Assembly: GCA_000827265.1 (NCBI GenBank)
Contig: KN834760.1
Location: 477,963-539,916 of the forward strand
Direction: 5' to 3'
Length of the DNA stretch: 61,954 bases
Origin: Collybiopsis luxurians FD-317 M1
Taxonomy: Eukaryota > Basidiomycota > Agaricomycetes > Agaricales > Omphalotaceae
The notes beneath the pieces are model-generated. The model did no database searches. It worked only from the letters and a program-made list of their open reading frames with translations, and was not told where the DNA came from. This document shows positions 49,419 to 59,094 of this stretch, piece after piece. Made by a program: the position numbers and the translations under genes. How positions within the stretch are numbered: position 1 is the first letter of the stretch; each line of letters begins with the position of its first letter.

Positions 49419-51559
49419 GTTTGCATTGAAGTGGGACACAAGTTGTGCACAGAGTACATCAAGGGTGGTGTTGTCAGATGGAAGATTGAGAGCAAAGGAG
49501 ATATCAACCAACACACCTTTGGGCTTAGACCTGAGTGACCCAGTGAAAGCTGAACTGCTCCACTCCTGATCTGTGTGCTGAATGATGTCTGCATGCTCAG
49601 CATCCTTTTGCTTCTCCTGCCTCTGGACTTCAGCCTTCTTTGCTGCTTTTTTTTGCTGCATCTGCAGCTGCCTGCTCCTTTCCTTCCTGAGATGTCAAGA
49701 TTCTGGCATCTGCAACAACATGCCTTGACACATCCTTCTTCTGCCCCTTCTTGTTGTATTTGTGCTTTACAAGGCTGAGCTCCTGAGCTGTTAGAATTGC
49801 ATGTGCAGAGGCAGCATCCCATTGTGATTTTAAGTCACAGTTTGCTTCTTCAAGGTCAACAATATGGTGTGCAAGATCAACTTCTCAGAGTGTGCATGGC
49901 AGAAGACTTTGCTGAGAAGAGATGGGAGTGGGTTCTTGGATGTGGGAGCTGCATGTGACTTGTTGGTGAGTGTTCCAGTCTGATGAAAGCAATGAGGTTG
50001 AAGAAGACATGCCAAGGTCCACATGAATGTCATTTTCTGTATCTTTGTCAGAATCTGATGGATGAAAACTGTCATCAGATTCTGACTCAAAGTCTGACTC
50101 ATGTCTGTCCTCCCTTTCCTCCCTTTCCTCCCTTTCCTCCCTTTCCTCTCTTTCCTCCCTCATCTCCAAGAGCACCTCACCATCAAATATGGCATCATCA
50201 GAAGAGACATCTGGAGCATGCAGGAGATGTCTTGGAAAAGATTCTGGTAGTTGGTTTCTAATAGACAATGGAATACTAGGTGCAAAGTCTGAAGCTGAGA
50301 AGACTGAAGGATTTAATGGTTGAATTCCAGATTTTTGCCAAGATGCCAAGATTGTAGACTCTTTGAATGACACCTTTCTTGCTTCCCAGTATTCCTTTAC
50401 CACATATTGCAACTCCATTGGCTCTCCAGTCTCAGTCAATACTGTATCACAGCACTGGTTGAACCATGCTGTCTGCAAAGGTCCAAAGCAGCTGACATCT
50501 AGAGGTTGGAGGCAATGGGTAGTATGTGGAGGAAGACAGAAGAGGAGGATGTTGTTTGCCAATGCAAGGTTGATCCATCTCTTGCTGATGTGAGACCCAT
50601 GTTCATCAAAAAGAAGTACAATTGGCTTTCTGGATGTGTTTTGCTTTTACACGTGAGGTATGAAACATTGTTTAAACCACTCAAATCCACACTGATCATC
50701 TGTCCAGCCATTCTCCAAAGTTGCAATCCTTTGTAGTAGTTAGTAATAGCACCTCAATCAAGTCTGGTACATACAGAATGTCTTCATTGACCTCCATCCA
50801 TTCTGGGAATTTTCCAACACCTTTGAAGACAAAACATGGAGGAATATTTGCTGTACCATCTGTGCAGATGGAATCAATGATTGTCACCAGCTCAAGATTA
50901 TTGCTTTTCTGCCGGTACATCATCCTATCCTCTCTGGAGAAGAAGTATTGCTCCTGGGTATTCTTTTGACCTCCTCCCACCTGAATCCCTTTCCCATCCA
51001 CATTGTGCACATTTTCCCAAGGAATATCTTTCTCCTTCAAGAGTTCATCTAGAAGTTTGAAATGCCAGTGAACAGTCTTGTAGTTAAAGGCCTGTGCTTG
51101 CTTTGGGTCCAGGCCAGAGCCTCGCGCAGTTTTCAGCTCTGTTGCATGTGCTTTCTTAAAGTTTCATATCCATGATCACAAGACTGTCTTCTCTGTCACT
51201 TGAACTCCCTTTGCCTGAAGAATAGCTTGCACTTTTTGTGAGAGAGTGCATTTGTTGACTGGCAGGCCAGCGAGTCAAAGATAGTACACCCAGCTGAGGA
51301 GCACCTTTTGTTCTGCTTCAGTCAAAAGGGCCTCTTTATTGTGTGCCACCTTCTTCAACTCAATACCTCTGATCTGGTTTCGGAGTGTCCAAGGAGGGAC
51401 ATTGTGGAATTTTGCAGCAGCGGCCATGGTTGGGAATTTATTTGTGCAATTGAGCTCATTCTTCACTTCCTTCTTCACTTCCTTCAGTCTTTCTTCAGTG
51501 GCATCATCAATCTTGCGAGGCTTCGCAGGGTTTGTTCAGAGAGATTTAGGCCTGGTCAT
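49386..51559 (-). pseudogene. DDE_1 (pogo/Tigger-like) transposase remnant
   Basis: Cut-and-paste transposase that would bind the element ends and cleave with a DD(D/E) triad. N-terminus near 51559 (MTRPKSL, then a TGA). The helix-turn-helix reads FPTMAAAAKFHNVPPWTLRN. First catalytic Asp in NVDGKGIQVG; RE-type block MYRQKSNNLELVTIIDSICT; PPCFVFKG; then a frameshift near 50715 into GWTDDQCGFEWFKQC. Second Asp in LLFDEHGSHIS, then LLFCLPPHTTHCLQPLDV with the third acidic residue. The C-terminus has a Glu/Arg repeat, an Ala/Lys coiled-coil-like stretch and the SAP-like ending FTGSLRSKPKGVLVDISFAL typical of agaric DDE_1 transposases, stopping at 49386. Several in-frame stops (for example TAA near 50653) mean no active enzyme. 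Confidence 0.85.
50108..50160. repeat. Microsatellite, unit TCCTCCCTTT
   Basis: About five tandem copies of a 10-bp unit, coding on the minus strand for repeated Glu-Arg-Glu-Glu inside the transposase remnant. Confidence 0.85.
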
Positions 51560-52118
51560 TGTGATATGTTGCATTTGTAGTTGAATCTGTGGACAGGACT
51601 TGTGCATTGATGCCAAGCTGACCCACAGTATCCCTTCCCCTGCGCTCAATGTCACATCCAACTTATCTTTTACTTCATTTTGGTGCTCATTCATTTGATA
51701 CTGCATGGATTTTCTTGGAATTTAGGATTTAAGCTCTTCAAAACATAATACAAAGCCCTAGCCACTTTAGTGTATTTATTCTATTCATTATTATAATGTT
51801 CCTGGCACTTTGATGAAAGCACATGGTTGAGTAGACTCACTATTCACTCAACCACTTTGTTTCCCCTTGAAGTATTCTCAATGTAAGTAGATAGAAGTAA
51901 GCACTAGTATTCAAACATGCTATAAAAAATTTACTATGGCCATTTGACAAGTGGAAGGCCTTTGTTTCAGTGATTTTTTGAAAATTTAACTATCCCTAAC
52001 TCAAAACTATCCCTAACAACCATAGTACATCTCTCCTCATTCTCTTGCTTTTCTCTCTCTTTTATGAACTTGAAATAACTGAAATTGATGGTTCATCCAC
52101 AGACATAGGACATAAGCC

Positions 52119-52126
52119 GCATTGAC
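52119..52126. repeat. Right 8-bp target-site duplication
   Basis: GCATTGAC, matching seven of eight positions of the left duplication. Confidence 0.75.
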
Positions 52127-52490
52127 ATGATTTTTGCCGGGCGTCTATTTCAGAGGCCAAAATTATCTGATCTATTTCAAGCACGTGCTGGTAAGATAAG
52201 ATAACAGCGCGATTCCTTCAGCTTAGTCGCTGAGCCATGTTTGATGAATCCCTTTCATTCACCCCACAAGCCGTTGTTAAGCGGATGAATAGATAGCTCC
52301 ACAATCGAGGCTCGTCGTCGAACGGGAGAATGCTTGGCCCCCATTAAACTCTCCCTCCTTCCGCCAACTTGGACGCATAACTTGCTCCGTTCCACCTTCA
52401 GTCTGTCCTGAACAACACCGCCTTGCTTTTCTTCCTTTATCAATTTCGCTCATTCTTTTTGAACTTCCTTCTCTCAAATCCTGAGTTGCG
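52127..52490. other. Upstream region of the protease pseudogene
   Basis: Copy of about 31210-31653; retains the GATAAGATAA element seen upstream of the intact protease. Confidence 0.6.
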
Positions 52491-54232
52491 ATGCTAGACA
52501 AGCACTCCTTGGCGTCCTTTGTTATCCTCACTTTCACGCTGCTGAAAAATGCCCCCGCTCTTGTTTGCACGACGACCACCCCGGCCAAATCTGTTGCGGT
52601 TCAAGCTAACGATGCCATGAGTGGGGGGAGGAATATCTATCCCTATCCGCAAACGCAGCGGTCTAGCAGACGCTAATGGCATCTTTGACCCTGACATGGC
52701 TAATTTACACGTGGTACAGACCATGAACAAGCACACGCAAAACCTCTTGAATTACTACGATTCTTAAGGGTCTTTGCCGGAGGTAGGTTGGCTTTCCTGA
52801 TTAAACTTTGAATGAAAGGCACGACTGAATAAACTCTCATTCTGAAGGGACTCGAAATTAAAGCCTTCCTCCCTCTTCCGAGTTTCAGCACCAAGAACAA
52901 ACGTCAGTCAGAAGCCTTGAAGAACGTGGGGAACGACGAATTGTGGTTCGGGTCCGCTTCCATTGGCTCAAACAATCAAAGTTTCAAAGTGGATTTCGAC
53001 AGTATGTTTTAGCCTTTCTTTGACTGGAGCTGGCAGAAGGCCTACAAAATGATTGATGTACACCCTTCGTAGCCGGTTCTGCCAATTTCTGGGTCCCCTC
53101 ATCGCAATGCACCGACGACTGCTCGTCCAAATCCAAGTACGATCCTTCAACTTCGACCAGTTCTCAAAAGCAACCAGGCAACTTCTCTATTCATTATGGT
53201 GATCAGTCGACTGTATCTGGATCGATTTATTCTGATGCAGGTATGGTTTAGTATTCGTATATTCATATAGCAGCTAACGTTCCTCGTCAGTCACGATTGC
53301 TGGAATCACTTCGACCGATCAGCATTTCGCTGCAGTCGACAATCTCTCGGAAGTCATCGAGAAAGGTGCCTTCGACGGGTGAGCCACGCGTTACCAACAG
53401 CCTGAATTCAATTTATACATTTTTCTTTCACTCTATACAGCATTCTCGGCCTAGCTTCAAAATCTCCAAATTGCAATCCCCTAACTTCTTCTAAACCGCT
53501 ATCTCTGAATCCGCTGTATCTTCTCCCCAATTCTCCTTCTACTTCGCCGCCAACAACGGTTCCGGCTCCGAACTATTCCTAGGCGGAACTAACACCGACC
53601 TCTACACTGGCGACATTGAGTATCATCCCGTCAACAAAACACCCGGATATTGGAAAATTTCTAACGCCAGTATCAATGTCGGTTCAAATCGGAGCGTGGT
53701 TGAGGGTATCGACACAGTGATTGATTCGGGCACGATGATTATCTATGGACCCGTTGACGCTGTGAAGGCGTTTTGGGATGCAGTTCCGGAGTCAACTGCA
53801 CTTGATGCCTCGCCTGGCTTCTACACGTACCCGTGTAACCAGACGCTGAATGTGTCGTTCAACTGGGGTGGAAAGGATTGGGTCATTGACAATAAGAGGT
53901 CAGTGAAAGTGGTAGTAATTCGACTTTCCGGTTGTTCATGTCTTCCTATGCCTTTCGTAGCTTCAATGCCGGTGTCACTGATGGCTCGGGCCAATACTGC
54001 GTCGGTGCTATCGCTGGCCAAAACCTCGGTCTTGGTGCTGCAACATGGTTTGTTGGTGATAGGTAAGCGATTTGACCTCTGCTGCCAGCTAGAGAATTTA
54101 ATTTCGTCTCTCCCTCCCTTCCTCCACTGAGCAGCTTTATGAAGAACGTCTCTACCGTCTTCGACTTTGGAGAAGACCAGGTTGGATTTGCAGAACTCTC
54201 ATCGGGCTCATCGGGTCCGTCGACTTCGTATA
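52491..54232 (+). pseudogene. A1 aspartic protease, decayed duplicate
   Basis: Paralog of 31654-33395 with the same seven-exon order and very high identity. Inactivating changes: one extra base near 52617-52630 in the propeptide, TAA at 52765-52767, a 4-5 base loss near 53455 and TAA at 53492-53494 (CAA in the intact gene). Both catalytic segments are still readable (DTGSANFWVPSS and VIDSGTMIIYGP, with Thr changed to Met after DSGT). The C-terminus ends at a TAT-ATT extension instead of the TAA used by the intact gene. Few CpG losses are seen here, unlike the ATP15 copy next to the insertion. Confidence 0.88.
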
Positions 54233-55384
54233 TTCACAAGGAGTTTCGCGATCGAATTACATACATGTTCCCTCGTTACATCTTGCCCCACTCCCGTTAC
54301 CGTCATTCAATACTGGACTCTTTAACGATTCATGCTGCTCATCATACTCCGTATATCCTTTTGTATCATATCTTGCTTTTTCCATACCTGTTCTTTCCCT
54401 GACACAATTCCACACAGGCTCGCATCACGCCTTCTCATTTTTTTTTTCGTAAAGGCGACCATTTAGCCTGCTAATTTGGGCTTTACTCTCTAGTACTGGC
54501 CTACTTTTAAATACTTGAACAGGACGGATATTCATGTTTCCTTTTATTTTATTTTATTTTATTTCGTCAAGGAGTCTGTCGCGCTTTTGACCGGTTTCCA
54601 GCCCTCTCCCATTTTTAATTGCAAGAGACCTGGTTCCTCTTGGTTTATATAAGATATTGCGGACAGGTAAAGACTGTCAACAGTCCTATCATACTTGTAT
54701 AGAAACAAAGGCGACAGTGGCGTACAAAAATGAAAAAGCGGTGGCCTTGATGCTTACGTCGCAAAGTCCTTCTGGCCCTGAAGGCGTGTAGTTTTACTAG
54801 TAATGATCGGGGTAACGCCCTGAGAGGTACTTACATTCTCTATGCTATACATCGAGCTGAGCCGAGTCTTTAGTGATAACTGTCATTTCTGTGTTTATGA
54901 CACTGAGCATAGCAGCACTACCACCTGTTTCGCAAGAATGAAATCAGATATCTCGCAAGTCATCACGCTCTCCGTTTATTATGCGCCGCGTTTGACGGTG
55001 ACGCCGGTGACGCCTTCAGAGCGCAACTCACCATGATTCTCCTTTACATTCCTTCGACCATCACCATGAACTCTCCACACCGGAGAAGAGAACGATCTTC
55101 GATTCTGTCCACCAATCGGCCCTATCGACGTTCTGAGTTTCAATACAGCAAGTATATATATGTCGCCGCAGGATCATTTACCCGCACGAGGGGTCACTGC
55201 ATTGTATAATCGCCGCCGCCGCCAACTCCGAAGTTTGAACATTGACTGTGAACGACAGCTTCCTTCCAGCTATAGGAAGCTAATATTATGAGATGTGCCA
55301 TAATTTGTATAAGTACACAAATCACGGTGACATCGTCCTCGACCGCATTTGCCCTTCTTCTAACTTGCTTATTTTCCCAATAAT
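54233..55384. other. Spacer between protease pseudogene and DUF6534-like copy 4
   Basis: Aligned with 33396-34596 except for the inverted segment. No gene recognised. Confidence 0.5.
54693..55314. repeat. Segment inverted relative to copy 1
   Basis: Reverse complement of 33890-34526. Left edge reads ATACTTGTATAGAAACAAAG, right edge CCATAATTTGTATAAGTAC. Confidence 0.8.
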
Positions 55385-56870
55385 ATGTCCATGGACAGTC
55401 CTTCTCCAGTAGTTAGCAAGGTGCATACAATTGTCGGTCCCCTACTCATTGCTGCGATGGTACGCCGGCGTCCTCTTATAGTCCTCTTTCCTGGCCACCG
55501 ACATGACACAAATAGCTCAACACTATTCTCTACGGCGTATGTTTTCTGCAATTTGTGAGATATTTCACCTCCGGGACTAGAGACCGTCTTTCCATGAAGT
55601 AAGTATTAGTTTGAGTGCAAAAACCTTCATCGTGATATATATCGATTTCCTGATAATCTTATTCAAGACTTTTCATCGCATGGGAGCTAGTCATTGACAC
55701 ATTCCACTCTGCAATACTGATTTACATGATGTGGAAATTTGTTGTTAGCAATTTCGCAAACGAGGCATTCCTTGACACCACTCCATGGTCTTTGACTTCA
55801 ACTCCTGCCTTGACAGCTCTGTGCGTCGGCATGCCTTGTGTTTCCGTCCCAATACTCACATGAACCTTCAGCTCTGCATGTCCTATCCAGATTTTTCTTT
55901 CATATCGAGTCAAAAAGCTTTCAGGCTCTTGGACCGTGTTTATTATTCTCCTCCTTCTCTCCCTCGCTGAGGTATGTCCGGTATTGCTGCCGCCCTAGGG
56001 TTACGTAGGACGGCTATTGACGCACGGCTACAAAGGGGACGCTAGGCATTGCCGTGTCAACGGAAACGCTACGAGCAAAAAAGTATATTCTCTCCGCCGA
56101 TAACCTCAATGGATGACCCGATCATTGCTCCTACAGTCTGGCGGCATTAATACGCACAATCACCATTCTGGACAGGTGCGGTTCCTTTCCACATATCTCC
56201 ACTATAAACTCAAGCCTTCCTGCGTCCATAATTCCAGTTGGACAGCTGTCTCTGTCGCAGCCGATGTCATGATCAGGTAGGCCTTGGGGTCTAGACTTAA
56301 ACCCTGGCTTACAGAACTTTTTCCTATTCTTCCTTAGTGCAAGCCTGATATTTTATCTACGCAAAAGGCGTACTGGTGTTCGTCGTACGTATATTGCACA
56401 TCTTTGATTTATCCTTTGGATCAACATTCAAATAGACATGGATCATCTGATCTCGCGGTTGATACGAGAAGTAATCGAAAGTGCATCTTTCGCGAGTTTT
56501 TTCTCCGTACGTCCGACTCTGACAGTAGAAATGTTGGACAAGTGACAAGCTAATCTAGAGTTGTAGATCATGATTCTTATTACGAGCGTAGGCTGAACGT
56601 TGTTGCAGGAATATAACTTAGCTAGATCTGACGTCCCGCAGATTCTATGGCCTGCCACGCTGATCGTTGCAGTTTTCTCGCTTGTAAGTGCTTCCTATAA
56701 GGTATCATTATTCCTATGAATATTTACATTTCGATATACCAGCCAGTGGGCAGGGTGTATACGTGTGTGCCACAATGTCATTTCTGTCCAACGATCCTTC
56801 TGACGTTCCCGAATGTAGAAATACATTCCTAGCGGTATGTCTCATGGTTTGAGATAGTAATTTAAAATTT
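55385..56870 (+). CDS. DUF6534-like multi-pass membrane protein, copy 4
   Basis: Starts MSMDSPSPVVSKVHTIVGPL at 55385. Next exon LNTILYGVCFLQFVRYFTSG after an AAATAG acceptor, then LFIAWELVIDTFHSAILIYT and ACPIQIFLSYRVKKLSG-like segments as in copy 3. A late block reads DHLISRLIREVIESASFASF near 56440. Near-identical to copy 3 at most positions. Its integrity in the middle exons is not resolved. Function unknown; the 3' boundary is approximate. Confidence 0.55.
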
Positions 56871-58515
56871 GAATGCAGACCTTTCCGTTTTCATAGATCC
56901 TAAATTCCAGGCAAAGCTTGCAAAGAGAACTTCACGAAAATATTCATTCTACTACACAAACCGAGGTATTCCTTCACTTCAATACGTTTGAGGGATGAAA
57001 AATTAATGCGTACTATCTCAGTTCAATTATGAAGAACGAGAAATCTCTAATCTCGACCGAAGCAAGAGTACAACTGGTGCGCAAAACATCCCGACGACTG
57101 CAGCGAACGATCTGAGTTTCACTGTCATATCGACGGACACTGATGATCTTTAATATTTTCCGTGACAAGTTCGTGCTACTCCTCGACCGGTGATGTAACT
57201 GTAACTCAAGAGTAAATCATGCGTAGGTAGATGTACAAAGATTAGAAACCATACTGTGCCTAAGCCTCAGACTTTTCTTTGATTGCCTCGTACGTATCTG
57301 AAAATAAAAATTTGATCTAAAAATTACTCACAATGATGTTGAGAATATAATGCTATCCATCAAAGTACTTCATGGAACTCCCTGTATTCTATTGATTAAT
57401 TAATGCATAGGTGTATTCACACAGTTAAGCAAGACACCTGCAAGATACCCAAAATATACCATTACTTCACCACTCTCAATTTCGATGAATTTGACTTGCA
57501 TATTGCAGTTTGCGCTCACTACAGTCCTTTAATCAAACTTAATCCAACATGGCTGGTCACGGATCACAAGGCCTGTTGAATTGAATGAATTGCTATAGTA
57601 TTGTACCATCAGTCACCTGTGCGTAGATTATGGCAAACCAAAATATCACACCTTGTAAGTTGTCCCACATCAGTGCAGCTGGCTATAGAATTTCTGAAGG
57701 TTTTACGAGCAGTGCTCATACTATTTTAGGTCAGATCATATAATAGAAAATTCTGCTAGCATGTTCTTTATGATAAGCATACTTGCTCCCAGATAAACTG
57801 CAGGCAGTTGCAGTATCCCATCGAGAAATGATGGAACAGAAACCAATGTTGAATGACACATGGCTTGACATGACTGAAGGTCAATTCATTAGGCACTGGT
57901 TCTAAGAACTCAGGCATTTATTGGAATAGGAAAATTTGTATGTGCTCGAAAAATTTCATACACTTTTCATGTCACAAAAAGCACAAATTAAAATTTTTCA
58001 TTGTCCAAAGTACACACCACAGAAAATCTCAAATTCCTAAGCCAGAAGCCTATTCAGTGTTGCTGTGCTTCAGTTCATGAATCTCAGGCTGGTGAACTCT
58101 GTCCAAATTTGGACTGGACCTCTGGTTTGGGTCCAGTTTAAGAAAGTTCCTGGACCTTTTTACAGGGGGAACTGAAAATCTCTAAAGTTGTTATCGTTAC
58201 TGCCACCAGATAAATGTTTAACATTTGTGTAATGCCACTGGTATGTCATTTGATATGTATAATAGTACCATGGCTAATTAAAATCACATACCCTCCAAAT
58301 GCCCTCACATACTGTCAAAACTACTTCCCACATTTTTGTCTCCACTCCAGCTTTGTAAGCATTTTGGGTGTGTTTTCAAAGGAGGGAATGTAAGAAAAGA
58401 AAGCTGCAGGAGAATGAATTGAATTTACTTAGTTTGTGTAATGCATAACCTGACCTCTGAATTTAGAATCTTTCAAATTCAATGGGTATTAGGTAATGTG
58501 TAACAGTGAACACCC
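56871..58515. other. End of duplication copy 2, then CpG-poor sequence
   Basis: Similarity to copy 1 ends near 57350. From there to 58515 the sequence is AT-rich and CpG-poor with no recognised ORF. A polypurine-like run AAAGGAGGGAA followed by TGTAAG occurs at about 58379-58393 and might be an unrelated LTR border. Confidence 0.4.
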
Positions 58516-59021
58516 TGTCATGAAGCAGTTTACAGTGGAGTGACTTTCAGGAGCACAGTAATCAGTTCAGGCAGAATCTGGTCCCAATCAACAGAGTTAA
58601 TTAAATAGTCTACTGGTACAAGCAGGATACTCACCTGGTCCCAATTGACAGAGAGGTCAAGATGGGGACTCAGGTTACAGGTGGTAGGTATATATACTGT
58701 AGTAAGCTGTAAGAGGGACTAATGCTACTGGAGGATAAGATGAGAAACTAATGCTACTGGAAGACAATAGCTAAGTGACAGCTATGAGAATAAAAGGTAT
58801 GGAGCATGTGGTCATGTGACAGATGCGAGAAGAGAAACAATGACAGTGGGAACAAAATAGAAAAAGAACAATGATACCGTGTGGAGTGGAGATAAGGAGG
58901 AGTTGTATGTCCAAAAGGTATTGATATGAAAGTTAGTCATAAATGTGGTCATGTGAAAGATGTATAGTAAAAGAGAAATGAATAGGGGTTAGGAATAGAT
59001 GTTCGTACCAGCTTTATGACA
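58516..59021 (-). repeat. 3' LTR of the Ty3/gypsy element
   Basis: Bounded by inverted TGTCATGAAGC (58516) and GCTTTATGACA (ending 59021). On the minus strand it lies directly after a polypurine tract (AAGGAGGGGGG, about 59024-59034). Contains an internal direct repeat with TGGTCCCAATCAACAGAG and TGGTCCCAATTGACAGAG. The 5-bp flank CACCC at 58511-58515 is the candidate target duplication, but the other side is outside the window. Confidence 0.75.
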
Positions 59022-59094
59022 TTACCCCCCTCCTTAAGACCATTGCCCTCGATGGTCAAATTTTCGGTGCGTTTGGATGTTTCCTGTGAAATTT

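Larger units (their letters stand above)
46963..52025 (-). mobile_element. Pogo-like DNA transposon, 5063 bp, nested
   Basis: Perfect 22-bp terminal inverted repeats starting CTATGGTTGTTAGGGATAGT (46963-46984 and 52004-52025). TA occurs on both sides (46961-46962 and 52026-52027), the target duplication expected for Tc1/mariner-pogo elements. A second copy of the inner motif ACTATCCCTAAC lies just inside the right end (about 51988-52000). It carries the minus-strand DDE_1 transposase remnant and long non-coding flanks with three CCTGGG-type repeats. Confidence 0.87.
42563..52118. mobile_element. TIR-bounded 9556-bp insertion with 8-bp target duplication
   Basis: The left end reads GGCTTATGTTGCATGTCTGT and the right end, reverse complemented, GGCTTATGTCCTATGTCTGT, continuing GGATG in both (about 25 bp, three mismatches). 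The flanks are GCATTGAT (42555-42562) and GCATTGAC (52119-52126). The undisturbed copy 1 has TCGTTGAC at 31202-31209 with matching sequence on both sides, so this is a filled versus empty site pair. An 8-bp duplication fits hAT, P or KDZ-type elements; no matching transposase was recognised in the outer part, so the superfamily is open. Without the nested pogo-like element the outer element is about 4.5 kb. Confidence 0.82.
42018..57350 (+). repeat. Segmental duplication, copy 2 (with a 9.6-kb insertion)
   Basis: Counterpart of 30665-36640, split by the element at 42563-52118. Contains the ATP15 pseudogene, the protease pseudogene and DUF6534-like copy 4. Confidence 0.88.

Noticed and set aside
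50108..50160. Tandem TCCTCCCTTT units as a CRISPR-like or regulatory array
   Set aside because: Perfect short units without spacers, inside the transposase coding remnant: a microsatellite encoding Glu/Arg repeats.
46970..52020. TTAGGG words that could be telomeric repeats
   Set aside because: They occur singly, as part of the pogo-like inverted ends and subterminal motifs, not in tandem arrays.
58379..58393. Polypurine-like run followed by TGTAAG as the LTR border of the gypsy element
   Set aside because: It points in the opposite orientation, and the pair TGTCATGAAGC/GCTTTATGACA at 58516-59021 fits the minus-strand element better.
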